DNA of 44,993 nucleotides from Ruminococcaceae bacterium UBA1320 (GTDB lineage Bacteria; Bacillota; Clostridia; Oscillospirales; Ethanoligenentaceae). Made by a program: the position numbers and the translations under genes. This document shows positions 1-7,580 of the stretch, one piece after another. Numbering within the stretch: the first letter of the stretch is position 1; the number at the start of each line of letters is the position of its first letter. The stretch is from assembly GCA_002306975.1 (NCBI GenBank), contig DBTI01000187.1:1-44993 (forward strand). Reading direction: 5' to 3'. The notes beneath the pieces are model-generated. The model was not told the DNA's origin and did not search any database. It worked only from the letters and a program-made list of their open reading frames with translations.

Positions 1-20
1 TTCAAGATTCCCGGTTTAAA

Positions 21-49
21 TTGACTTCGCTCCCTAAATATGCTAAGAT
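21..49 (+). promoter_or_regulatory. Putative sigma-A promoter of the thi operon
   Basis: TTGACT at 21-26 and TAAGAT at 44-49 are separated by 17 bases and lie just upstream of the TPP riboswitch, the expected place for the operon promoter. Called by eye only. Confidence 0.5.
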
Positions 50-61
50 AAATTAATAATC

Positions 62-136
62 ATAAGGGGTGCTCCTAAGCGGGGCTGAGATTATACCCTA
101 AAAACCTGATCCGGATAATGCCGGCGTAGGAAAATC
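62..136 (+). promoter_or_regulatory. TPP riboswitch (THI element)
   Basis: The conserved TPP aptamer cores are both present: CTGAGA at 85-90 followed by the ACCC turn, and the second arm beginning ACCTGATC at 104 and running through GGATAATGCC to GCGTAGGAA near 132. It lies directly upstream of thiD, thiM and thiE. A strong intrinsic terminator follows within 20 bases, so control is probably by transcription termination when thiamine pyrophosphate binds. Confidence 0.95.
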
Positions 137-153
137 CATAATAACAAGATTTA

Positions 154-181
154 GCCGCGCCGTAAAAAAGCGCGGCTTTTT
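154..181 (+). terminator. Riboswitch-controlled intrinsic terminator
   Basis: A perfect 7-bp stem GCCGCGC/GCGCGGC (154-160 with 170-176) is followed by a run of T. It sits between the TPP aptamer and the thiD ribosome site, as expected for a riboswitch expression platform. Confidence 0.85.
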
Positions 182-212
182 ACATGTGTTTTATTAATAA
201 TAAGGAGCGACA

Positions 213-1019
213 ATGAAAAACGTTTTAACAATAGCGGGCTCTGATTCCTGCGGCGGGGCAGGAATCCAGGCGGATATTAAAACCTTTTGCGCCCTTGGCA
301 CATACGCAATGAGCGTTATTACGGCGGTAACGGCGCAAAACACAAAAGGCGTGGCAGAAATCCGCGAGATGGACAGCGGCATAGTGGCAAGCCAGCTTGA
401 TTGTGTTTTTTCTGATATAAGGGTGGACGCTGTAAAAATCGGAATGGTCTGCAATACGCAGATTATCGAAACAATCGCGGAGCGCCTGAAAAAATATAAT
501 GCAAAGAATATTGTGCTTGACCCTGTCATGATATCAACGAGCGGTTACAGCCTTTTAAACCCCGAGGCAAAAGACGCGCTGTTAAAACTGCTTTTTCCCC
601 TTGCCACGGTCGTCACGCCGAACCTTCTGGAAGCGGAGGACATAATAAATCGAAAAATTGAAAGCCCCGAACAGATGGAAAAGGCGGCAGAGGATATATT
701 AAAGCTCGGGCCGGCCGGTGTTGTAATAAAGGGCGGGCATCTTGAAGGCGACGCCGTGGACGTGTTTTATGACGGAGATAACTTTGAGTATTATAAAAGC
801 AAGAGAATAATCAATAAAAATACCCACGGCACAGGCTGCACAGTTTCTTCGGCTGTCGCGGCAAATCTTGCAAAAGGCTGCGACATGCGAAAGGCTCTTA
901 GCGGCGCAAAGGAATATATCAGCACAGCGATAGCTCACGGCATTTCGATCGGGGCTGGGCATGGACCTACAAACCATTTCTACAGCCTTTATAAAGCCGC
1001 GGGAATAGAAACCGATTAA
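213..1019 (+). CDS. thiD: Hydroxymethylpyrimidine/phosphomethylpyrimidine kinase ThiD
   Basis: This 268-residue protein has the normal length and motifs of ThiD, which phosphorylates 4-amino-5-hydroxymethyl-2-methylpyrimidine (HMP) and then HMP-P to give HMP-PP for thiamine synthesis in the cytoplasm. Visible motifs are the N-terminal GSDSCGGAGIQAD substrate-binding segment, the DPVM segment, VTPNLLEAE, and the C-terminal HGTGCT anion-hole/catalytic motif of ribokinase-fold kinases. The start follows AAGGAG by a good distance. It is the first gene after the TPP riboswitch; thiM follows 22 bases downstream, so the three genes form one operon repressed by TPP. No thiC is in view, so the pyrimidine may come from salvage or from genes elsewhere. 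Confidence 0.97.
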   Translation: MKNVLTIAGSDSCGGAGIQADIKTFCALGTYAMSVITAVTAQNTKGVAEIREMDSGIVASQLDCVFSDIRVDAVKIGMVCNTQIIETIAERLKKYNAKNIVLDPVMISTSGYSLLNPEAKDALLKLLFPLATVVTPNLLEAEDIINRKIESPEQMEKAAEDILKLGPAGVVIKGGHLEGDAVDVFYDGDNFEYYKSKRIINKNTHGTGCTVSSAVAANLAKGCDMRKALSGAKEYISTAIAHGISIGAGHGPTNHFYSLYKAAGIETD

Positions 1020-1041
1020 CATAAAGACATGGAGGAAAATC

Positions 1042-1845
1042 ATGCTTGAAAAAATAGCGGACACGCTTGAAAAGGTAAGAAAAAATACACCTTTGGTGCA
1101 GGCAATAACAAACTATGTGACAATAGGTGACTGCGCCAATATACTGCTGTGCTTCGGCGCTTCGCCGGCAATGGTGGAGGCAAAAGCGGAGGTGGAACAG
1201 TTTGTCGGCATGGCTTCGGCGCTTTACATCAACCTTGGCACACTGACAGGGGAGCAATATGAGGCGTCTATACTCGCTGCAAAAAAAGCGGCGGAGCTTG
1301 GCGTTCCGGTTGTGCTTGACCCTGTGGCGTGCGGCGCAATTCCAAGAAAAATCGAGATAATAAAAGAGCTGTTTGCGGCAAAGGCAATTACGGCGGTCAA
1401 GGGCAACGCGGGTGAAATCAAGGCGCTCGCCGGCTTTGGCGGCAAAGTCAGAGGGGTTGACTCAGTTGACGACGGCGATAATATCATAGACGCCTGCAAA
1501 AGCCTTGCGAAGCAGTATAATATAATTGTCGCCGCAACAGGCAAAACCGATGTTTTGACCGACGGAGCGCGCACCTGCCTTATAGAGAACGGAACATCGC
1601 TGTTCACGCTGATTACCGGATCGGGCTGCATGGTGGGGGCGCTCACAGCCGCGGCTGTCGGCATAGCAAAGGATAAATTCGTCGGCTGCGCCGCCGCGCT
1701 CCTTGCCATGAGCCTTGCCGGGGAAAACGCTGAAAAATCACTTGAAAAGCCGCTGCCCGGCAGCTTTCACGTAAAACTTATGGACAGCATTTACAGCCTT
1801 AGCAGAGATGATGTTATAAAGAGAGGTAAAATAAAATGCATGTAA
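1042..1845 (+). CDS. thiM: Hydroxyethylthiazole kinase ThiM
   Basis: A 267-residue ThiM, which phosphorylates salvaged 4-methyl-5-(2-hydroxyethyl)thiazole. The sequence shows the ITNYV segment near residue 23, the FGASPAM motif, VLDPVACGA, KGNAGEI and the C-terminal TGSGCM motif that carries the catalytic Cys. The start is preceded by GGAGG. The residue before AITN is Gln where better-known ThiM proteins often have His, and VTIGDCAN carries Gly where Asn is common; the rest of the family pattern is intact, so activity is expected. It lies between thiD and thiE and overlaps thiE by 10 bases, which suggests translational coupling. Confidence 0.96.
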   Translation: MLEKIADTLEKVRKNTPLVQAITNYVTIGDCANILLCFGASPAMVEAKAEVEQFVGMASALYINLGTLTGEQYEASILAAKKAAELGVPVVLDPVACGAIPRKIEIIKELFAAKAITAVKGNAGEIKALAGFGGKVRGVDSVDDGDNIIDACKSLAKQYNIIVAATGKTDVLTDGARTCLIENGTSLFTLITGSGCMVGALTAAAVGIAKDKFVGCAAALLAMSLAGENAEKSLEKPLPGSFHVKLMDSIYSLSRDDVIKRGKIKCM

Positions 1846-2459
1846 ATTACAGCATATATCTTGTTACCGACAGAGATATTCTCGCGGGCAGAGATTTGAT
1901 CGACGCCGTCAGGCAGGCGATAAAAGGCGGCGTCACTCTGGTGCAACTGCGTGAGAAGAATATATCCAGCAGAGACTTTTTCGAGCTTGCCGCCGCGCTG
2001 AAAAAGGCTGTTAACGGCTATAATGTTCCGCTGATTATCAACGACAGGCTTGACATCGCGCTTGCCATGGACGCGGACGGGCTTCATATCGGGCAGGATG
2101 ATTTGCCACTGATAACTGCTCGCCGCCTGCTCGGTAAAGACAAGATTCTGGGCTATTCCGTTCATAACGAAGAACAGGCAGCCTATGGCGAAAAGAACGG
2201 AGCGGATTATCTTGGCGCCGGCACAGTCTACCCAACCGGCAGCAAAGCCGATGCCTGCGCGCCGATTGGTACGGAGATGCTGAGCAAAATTAAAAATTCC
2301 GTCAAAATTTCGGTGGTGGGCATCGGCGGCATCGGCGTGACAAACGCCAAAGCCGTCAAGGAAAGCGGAGTGGACGGCATCTCGGTTATATCCGCAATTT
2401 TGGGCAAAAACGACATTACGGGAGCGGCAAACGAGCTCGCTTCAATCTGGAACGGTTAA
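1836..2459 (+). CDS. thiE: Thiamine phosphate synthase ThiE
   Basis: A 207-residue TIM-barrel protein of normal ThiE length that joins HMP-PP and thiazole phosphate to thiamine phosphate. Recognisable motifs are YLVTD at the N-terminus, VQLREKN, LIINDRLDIAL, DGLHIGQDD, GYSVHN, GADYLGAGTVYPT and the phosphate-binding GIGGI segment. It is the last gene of the thiDME operon and starts inside the end of thiM, consistent with coupled translation. A strong terminator follows. Together the three genes let the cell make thiamine phosphate from salvaged pyrimidine and thiazole, with feedback through the TPP riboswitch. Confidence 0.97.
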   Translation: MHVNYSIYLVTDRDILAGRDLIDAVRQAIKGGVTLVQLREKNISSRDFFELAAALKKAVNGYNVPLIINDRLDIALAMDADGLHIGQDDLPLITARRLLGKDKILGYSVHNEEQAAYGEKNGADYLGAGTVYPTGSKADACAPIGTEMLSKIKNSVKISVVGIGGIGVTNAKAVKESGVDGISVISAILGKNDITGAANELASIWNG

Positions 2460-2482
2460 TTTAAAAAGTATGAGAGTGTTTA

Positions 2483-2512
2483 AAAACGGGCGCATAATTG
2501 CGCCCGTTTTGT
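2483..2512 (+). terminator. Intrinsic terminator of the thi operon
   Basis: An inverted repeat AAAACGGGCGC/GCGCCCGTTTT with a 6-base loop lies 24 bases after the thiE stop and ends in T-rich sequence. Confidence 0.85.
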
Positions 2513-2618
2513 CATGTCATTTCCTGTTTGTAAACTTTCTTTTTTATTTATTCATGCATGAATTTAGTATTTCTATCTTGAGAATAATAAACTGAAAAAT
2601 AAAAAGGAGGAACAAAAA

Positions 2619-3269
2619 ATGGGAAAACTATTATATATCACAGCCAACTCCAAACCCGAAAATCTCTCGTCAAGCAAAACGGTCGGCAGGGCTTTTGTAA
2701 ATCAGTTCAAGGCAAAGCATCCGGATTTCACAGTGGAGGAGCTTGATTTATATACTGCGCAGCTTCCACGCCCGAAATATAATTTTTATGAGAACCGCAG
2801 CACGCTCGTAAACAAGCCGGCTTTTGACAAGCTTTCGCCGCAGGATCAGGCGGAAGTGCAGCAGATGATAAAACTGTGCGACCAGTTTATTTCAGCGGAT
2901 GTCTATGTTCTTGCCGCCCCGATGTGGAGCCTTTCATTCCCCGCGCCGGTAAAGGAATATATCGACTGCATCGTTCAAACCGGCAAAACCATAAAGTTTG
3001 ACGGTACCGATAAACCAAAAGGAATGTTGAATGACAAACCAAGAACCTTTATCTATATCCAGTCGTCTGGCGCAAACATCCCGTGGTTTATCGAACCCGT
3101 GATGGATAAAGGTGTTAACTATGTTGAAGTTATCATGAGGTATCTGGGCATTGCAAAATTTGAAGATTTATTAATAGACGGCACAGGCTCAACCGAAGCC
3201 GAACGCGTTGAGGCGGTTCAAAACGCCGAAAGTAAAATTGAAAGCATTATTTCCGCAATTGTGTTTTAA
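2619..3269 (+). CDS. FMN-dependent NADH oxidoreductase, azoreductase (AzoR/AcpD) family
   Basis: This 216-residue protein has the flavodoxin-like fold of FMN-dependent NADH-quinone/azo reductases. Visible family traits are the N-terminal beta strand MGKLLYITANSKP followed by a Ser-rich FMN phosphate loop, the LDLYTAQLPRP segment, the APMWSLSFPAPVKEYID block that contacts FMN, and an IQSSGA segment near residue 149. The family transfers electrons from NAD(P)H to quinones, nitro or azo compounds in the cytoplasm, often as a detoxification step. An excellent ribosome site (AAGGAGG) decides the start. It is monocistronic, with a terminator shared with the convergent downstream gene. The natural substrate cannot be read from sequence. 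Confidence 0.88.
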   Translation: MGKLLYITANSKPENLSSSKTVGRAFVNQFKAKHPDFTVEELDLYTAQLPRPKYNFYENRSTLVNKPAFDKLSPQDQAEVQQMIKLCDQFISADVYVLAAPMWSLSFPAPVKEYIDCIVQTGKTIKFDGTDKPKGMLNDKPRTFIYIQSSGANIPWFIEPVMDKGVNYVEVIMRYLGIAKFEDLLIDGTGSTEAERVEAVQNAESKIESIISAIVF

Positions 3270-3280
3270 ATAGAAATAAT

Positions 3281-3302
3281 GGGGGCGGCCCTTGCCGCCC
3301 CC
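3281..3302. terminator. Bidirectional terminator between convergent genes
   Basis: A GGGGGCGGC/GCCGCCCCC stem with a 4-base loop lies between the azoreductase-like gene and the convergent thioredoxin-reductase-like gene. T- and A-rich flanks suit termination in both directions. Confidence 0.75.
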
Positions 3303-3316
3303 ATTACATATACGAT

Positions 3317-4195
3317 TTATTTTTTACTTCGGATATATTCTATAATGTTTTTGCCCGCCACAGCGCCTTCTCCGACTGCGACTGATACCTGCTTGAATCC
3401 GCCTGTGCAGTCGCCCGCGGCGAAAATTCCGGGCAAATTTGTCTTTTGTTCCGCGTCTGCTACAATCGCGCTGTCTTTAACCATGACGCCAAGCTTTACC
3501 GCGAAATCAACGCTTGACGCGGTGCCCGAGGCGACAAAAAGCCCGTCAAGTTTTTCTGAACTATCATCAAGCTCTATTTTGCCGAGGACATCGCCGCCAG
3601 TCAGCGAGACAACGCGTTTTGTGTTGATTTTATACTTTACGGCGGTAGAAGCGTAGTTCCCGGAAAAAGCGACGCTTTGGCCGTTGGTGTAAATCGTGAT
3701 ATCTTTTGTAAAAGGCTCCAGCTCCATAGCCTCTTGAACAGTGTAGTTGCCGTTGCCCAAAACGCCCACTGTTTTATTTTTATAAAAAAATCCGTCACAG
3801 GTGGTACAGTAGCTTACGCCTTTGCCTTCAAACTGCTTTACACCGGGAATGTTCGGTCTTTGAGGCGGCTGACCGGTTGCAATTAAAACCACTTTTGCCT
3901 TATATTCACCCTCAACGGTCTTTGCGGTAAATGAGCCGTCGAACTCCAAAGCCGTAACCTCGCCGTCCAGAATAACCGCGCCGAGTCTTTTTGCCTGTTT
4001 CACACCGGTTTCCAAGAGCTCACGCCCGCTTATCGGGTTTTCAAAGCCGTAGTAATTTTCTATTTTATCGGTTTTTTGAAGTGCGCTTGAGCCTGAACCG
4101 ATCACGAGTGTTTTTAACCCTGCCCTTACTGTATATAAAGCTGCCGAAATGCCAGACGGTCCCTTGCCTATAATGATAACCTCATATGTTTCCAT
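3317..4195 (-). CDS. Thioredoxin-reductase-like flavoprotein lacking the usual NADPH motif
   Basis: A 292-residue FAD protein of the thioredoxin reductase family. It has the N-terminal GKGPSGISAA dinucleotide loop for FAD, the redox-active pair C130-T-T-C133 followed by DG, and the C-terminal GIFAAGDCTGG FAD motif. The second Rossmann segment reads GVLGNGNYTVQEA, and the HRRxxxR signature that binds the NADPH phosphate is absent (TIYTNGQ instead). In clostridia and Gloeobacter, proteins of this family without the NADPH motifs include ferredoxin-dependent flavin thioredoxin reductases, so a non-NADPH electron donor is a fair inference. The start follows AAAGGA. No thioredoxin gene is adjacent. 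Reduction of a thioredoxin-like partner in the cytoplasm is the likely role. Confidence 0.85.
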   Translation of the reverse strand: METYEVIIIGKGPSGISAALYTVRAGLKTLVIGSGSSALQKTDKIENYYGFENPISGRELLETGVKQAKRLGAVILDGEVTALEFDGSFTAKTVEGEYKAKVVLIATGQPPQRPNIPGVKQFEGKGVSYCTTCDGFFYKNKTVGVLGNGNYTVQEAMELEPFTKDITIYTNGQSVAFSGNYASTAVKYKINTKRVVSLTGGDVLGKIELDDSSEKLDGLFVASGTASSVDFAVKLGVMVKDSAIVADAEQKTNLPGIFAAGDCTGGFKQVSVAVGEGAVAGKNIIEYIRSKK

Positions 4196-4313
4196 TATTA
4201 AATTCCTTTCTGATTTGATGTTTATTTTGCCACGCTTGTTTAATTATTATTACTTTTATAGTATTGCCATTGGCTATATTATCCGTTGGGGTGCTTAATT
4301 TGTCAATGCTTTT

Positions 4314-4374
4314 ACAGCGATTCCGGTTAAGATTGAAACTTATTAAAATTTCCTATCTTAACTGGAATTGCTGT
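4314..4374. repeat. Long imperfect inverted repeat (20-bp arms)
   Basis: Arms at 4314-4333 and 4355-4374 pair over 20 positions with two mismatches that become G-U pairs in RNA, around a 21-base A/T-rich loop. It lies in the 348-base gap between the thioredoxin-reductase-like gene and the tRNA, with no T-run after it. It may be a regulatory RNA hairpin or a small mobile-element relic. Confidence 0.6.
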
Positions 4375-4421
4375 AGTTTGTGCTATTTTTCTTAACCACT
4401 TAACAAAAGCTGAGTTTGCTA

Positions 4422-4450
4422 TTGCAATGGTGTGCTAATTTTGATATAAT
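4422..4450 (+). promoter_or_regulatory. Putative promoter of the tRNA-Ser gene
   Basis: TTGCAA at 4422-4427 and TATAAT at 4445-4450 are separated by 17 bases and lie about 93 bases upstream of the tRNA. Spacing and the exact -10 box are good. Confidence 0.6.
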
Positions 4451-4543
4451 ACTAAACGTGCTGAAAAAAAGAATACGGAGATAACGGCAGTGCCTTTAAA
4501 GTAAGGCTAAACTGTTATTAAAATTTTTTTAGACAGCCGATAT

Positions 4544-4634
4544 GGAGAGATGTCCGAGCTGGTCGAAGGGGCACGACTGGAAATCGTGTGGTGCAGAAAT
4601 GTGTCCGTGGGTTCGAATCCCACTCTCTCCGCCA
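4544..4634 (+). tRNA. tRNA-Ser (anticodon GGA)
   Basis: The acceptor stem GGAGAGA pairs perfectly with TCTCTCC, the discriminator is G, and the CCA end is encoded. The anticodon stem CACGA/TCGTG encloses a 7-base loop with anticodon GGA, which reads UCC and UCU serine codons. The long variable arm and the GGTTCGAATCC T-arm are those of a class II bacterial tRNA-Ser. A strong terminator follows. A decayed copy of its 3' half is found at about 19999-20055, which makes this gene a probable integration site for the accessory region downstream. Confidence 0.97.
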
Positions 4635-4659
4635 AACCAGTTGCACTGGAAGCAGTACG

Positions 4660-4690
4660 CGCACTTCACTTTTGTGGAGTGCGTTTTGCT
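4660..4690 (+). terminator. tRNA terminator; part of a three-copy repeat (copy A)
   Basis: The stem CGCACTTCAC/GTGGAGTGCG with a TTTT loop is followed by TTTTGCTTTTT. The same hairpin recurs exactly at 20081-20108 (copy C), and its right arm recurs at 16575-16590 (copy B), each within longer similar sequence. In copies A and C the similarity continues leftward into the tRNA. Confidence 0.85.
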
Positions 4691-4950
4691 TTTTACCCAT
4701 GCTTTTCTCGTTGTGTCCACCACACAAACCCACGTAAGCGCTAGACCTAAGTGGGGACTTAATCTCAATTGTATGAACGCTTTATATGCATTTGTTTGCT
4801 GGTACTATTATGGAATATAAATAAGGATTTTGTAAAAAATCAGTGTAATTACAGATATGCTATGATATAATAAACATGTTTTAGAATGACGTTAATATGT
4901 TTGGCGGGTAATTATATTGAGACAAACAAAAGATTCTGATCATAGAGTAA

Positions 4951-5014
4951 ACAGAGTATTCAATAGGCTTCGAAAAGCATGATTTTCGAGGCTAATGAAT
5001 ACTCTGTTTTTTTA
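4951..5014 (+). terminator. Long hairpin with T-run; terminator of an unknown short transcript
   Basis: ACAGAGTATTC at 4951 pairs with GAATACTCTGT ending at 5007, and an inner stem pairs GCTTCGAAAA with TTTTCGAGGC. Seven or more T follow. No open reading frame precedes it in the 4691-4950 stretch. A TATAAT-like box near 4865 could start a short RNA, so this may end a small non-coding transcript, or it may insulate the gene that follows. Confidence 0.55.
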
Positions 5015-5156
5015 TTAAATCAGCTTCATCGTTTCCCTAGAACATACCAAGACTTAGTGGGCGTCAAGCTGCGCATTTGGCTAATAATATGTTTCCAAAT
5101 ATAGAATATTGCTAATCAAGAGAGGATCACTTATAAGTACTGATAAAGGAGATTCT

Positions 5157-6044
5157 ATGAGCTATATTTATCTTTATGGTATGGTTTTAACCTCACAGCA
5201 TATCAAAACAAAATGGAATTATCCAGAGGCGGATAGTTACTGTGAAATTGAAGATAAGTATTATGGTATCGGAGGCGAAACCGGTACGGCGGCTGTTATC
5301 CTTAATTCTCTGGGTTGCCGGATAAAGCTTGCAGGTTCACATCTTGGCCATTGCAATAACGAACTGATCAGAAATTATTTTGCTTCTTCAAACACTGATT
5401 TATCTGAGCTTGTCTATGATGAAAAGTTCAATGGGGTAGAGGACATGGTGATCATTGATAAGAAAACCCGAACATGCTTCGGACAGTTTGCCAGCCTTTA
5501 CGCCGGTGAAATGGATTGGGTTGAAAAACCATCAGAGAAATCGGTTAAAGAATGTGAGATTGTTGGATGTGACCCTTTCTTTGGAGAAGAAATTGCAGAG
5601 CTTAGTGTTAAGTATAATAAAAAATACGCTGTCATTGATTGTTTGCACGATAGTTATTTTAATAAGCATTGCTCAGTTAATGTCGTTTCTCACGAGTTCT
5701 TGAAAGAAAAATATCCTAAAACGGATTTTGAGGATATTTTTAAGCTGTATACTGACTATACTGATGGACTTGTGATTTTCACCCAAGGCGAAGGAAAAAT
5801 CATGTATGGAAGAAAGGAAAATGGCCCGAAATACTTTAAAGCATATAATGTTAACGTTATAAGTACTTTGGGTGCGGGTGACAGCTTTAAAGCCGGAACA
5901 ATTTATGGCCTTTATCATGGGTTTGATGATGATAGGCTTGTTTGCATTGCAACAGCAACTGCAGCTTATTCATGTTCACACTACCCTATTGCAGAAAATC
6001 CCGCAACGCTCGAAGGCATTGATACGATTATATACAATAGATAA
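5157..6044 (+). CDS. PfkB-family carbohydrate kinase
   Basis: A 295-residue ribokinase-fold protein. The diagnostic C-terminal PfkB signature is clear: a STLGAGDSFKAG motif with catalytic Asp near residue 243 and the anion hole. The N-terminal half carries the GGETGTAAVILNSLGC glycine-rich substrate segment, and an ECEIVGCDPFF segment lies in the middle. These enzymes phosphorylate sugars or nucleosides from ATP in the cytoplasm. The start chosen lies 7 bases after AAAGGAG; an upstream in-frame ATG at 5109 has no comparable ribosome site. No transporter or regulator for a sugar is next to it, so the substrate cannot be inferred. It is the first gene downstream of the tRNA-Ser. Confidence 0.85.
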   Translation: MSYIYLYGMVLTSQHIKTKWNYPEADSYCEIEDKYYGIGGETGTAAVILNSLGCRIKLAGSHLGHCNNELIRNYFASSNTDLSELVYDEKFNGVEDMVIIDKKTRTCFGQFASLYAGEMDWVEKPSEKSVKECEIVGCDPFFGEEIAELSVKYNKKYAVIDCLHDSYFNKHCSVNVVSHEFLKEKYPKTDFEDIFKLYTDYTDGLVIFTQGEGKIMYGRKENGPKYFKAYNVNVISTLGAGDSFKAGTIYGLYHGFDDDRLVCIATATAAYSCSHYPIAENPATLEGIDTIIYNR

Positions 6045-6175
6045 ACTTATATAAGACAGTTTTGAAGCCCATTTAACCGTGTGGTATAATATTATTCCAA
6101 CAGTGGATATTGGATAGAGATGATTTTCTCTGACAGTCACTGCTGAAACTACATATGAAATTCAAAGAGGTTGTT

Positions 6176-7306
6176 ATGAACGAAAAAGAAGTTTCAGAAA
6201 TCCGCCGTCGTTTCCGACAGGACAAGAGCAATATTACCCACATACGCGGATGTTTCGTCAACGAAGAGCATGACATTGTTTCTGAGTTTGATCAGTCCCT
6301 GGCGTTGATATCGCAAGATGAATCTGAAAAGTTTCTTGCTATAATCAAACGAACGCTATCCGGGACCCTTGGAAAGAACCTGATCGATATCTCGTTTGCA
6401 ACACAACAGGTCGTTGTTGGAGAAGAACATAAGCTGCTCATGGATCTCAGAAATTCATCGCTAAAGGATGAAAATGCCGTACAGGCATTTTTTCAGCGTG
6501 TGATTCAGACACTCTCCATGGAGGGAAATTACCTGATACTTTTAGCACATGATACTTACGACATTCCTTACCGTTCGAAAGATGGAGAAAGGCAGGATGA
6601 CGCCTCTTCCGAAGTGTTCTCATATATTCTGTGCAGCATCTGCCCGATTAAGCCGACACAACCTGCGCTAAGTTACTACGTTGTCGAAAACGAGTTTCAT
6701 AATCGTAAGGCCGACTGGATTGTATCGGCACCGGAGCTTGGCTTCATGTTCCCAGCCTTTGACGATCGCAGCGCAAACATCTATAATGCCATCTACTACT
6801 CACGCGACGTTAAGGAAATCCATGCGGAATTCGTCGATGCTGTGTTCAAGACCGACATTCCCATGCCAGCCGCCGAGCAGAAAGAGATATTTGAGTCTAT
6901 GCTGGGTGGTGCTCTTGCCGACGACTGCAGTTATGAAGTCGTGCAGTCGGTTCACGAGCAATTGTGCGGAATGATTGAAGAACACAAGGCCAATAAGGAG
7001 GACGACCCCCTGGCAATCTCCAAAGGCACGGTGAAAGGTGTTCTGAAATCTTGCGGAGTCTCCGATTCTAACATGGTTGCGTTTGAAGAAAAATATGATA
7101 CCGAGTTTGGTGCCGATGCCGAGCTCAGTCCACGCAATATCGTTGATACTAAGAAGTTTGAGATTCGAACTCCTGATGTGACAATACAAGTGAACCCGGA
7201 ACGCAGCGATTTGGTTGAAACACGCATGATTAACGGTAGAAAATATATTCTCATAGCTGCCGATGAAGGTGTCGAAGTAAATGGTATAAGCATTCATATT
7301 TCCTGA
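6176..7306 (+). CDS. DUF4317 family protein
   Basis: A 376-residue protein that matches the general pattern of the DUF4317 family: an N-terminal EVSEIRRRF...ITHIRGCFV segment, a central acidic YRSKDGERQDDASSEVFSYILCSICP stretch with ALSYY following, and a C-terminal part that ends in IDGRKYILIxADEGVEVNGI-like sequence. The family is common in Firmicutes and has no known function; one might expect a cytoplasmic protein, as no signal peptide or membrane segment is seen. The start follows GAGG by 5 bases, 7 codons inside the longest frame. It stands alone between a PfkB kinase and a BtrH-like gene. Confidence 0.85.
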   Translation: MNEKEVSEIRRRFRQDKSNITHIRGCFVNEEHDIVSEFDQSLALISQDESEKFLAIIKRTLSGTLGKNLIDISFATQQVVVGEEHKLLMDLRNSSLKDENAVQAFFQRVIQTLSMEGNYLILLAHDTYDIPYRSKDGERQDDASSEVFSYILCSICPIKPTQPALSYYVVENEFHNRKADWIVSAPELGFMFPAFDDRSANIYNAIYYSRDVKEIHAEFVDAVFKTDIPMPAAEQKEIFESMLGGALADDCSYEVVQSVHEQLCGMIEEHKANKEDDPLAISKGTVKGVLKSCGVSDSNMVAFEEKYDTEFGADAELSPRNIVDTKKFEIRTPDVTIQVNPERSDLVETRMINGRKYILIAADEGVEVNGISIHIS

Positions 7307-7471
7307 CATAACCGAATGGTATTGAAGGAACTTGACATCACATTCAAACGCGGCTTGAGGCTGCTGAAACCGAAGTGAAGAGATATGCAAGGTTAATTAT
7401 ACAACGCTTCAGGACGCGTTTGAAACGGAAAAATTCCGAATAATTCAGATAGGATTTATATAGATCTCTTA

Positions 7472-7500
7472 TTGACATGGCGCGAGTACCATGCTATCAT
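7472..7500 (+). promoter_or_regulatory. Putative promoter of the BtrH-like gene
   Basis: TTGACA at 7472-7477 and TATCAT at 7495-7500 are separated by 17 bases. The spacer holds a short ATGG/CCAT dyad that could be an operator. The rest of the 7307-7580 gap shows no gene. Confidence 0.6.
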
Positions 7501-7580
7501 AAATTAGTAAAATAATTATATTATTAGTAATTTAATTACCATATAAAGTTCTTTTGACTTATGCCGTAATGGAGGGTAAG

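Noticed and set aside
4529..4820. Open reading frames on both strands covering the tRNA-Ser and its terminator.
   Set aside because: They exist only because the tRNA sequence happens to be open; the tRNA structure explains the sequence and there are no ribosome sites.
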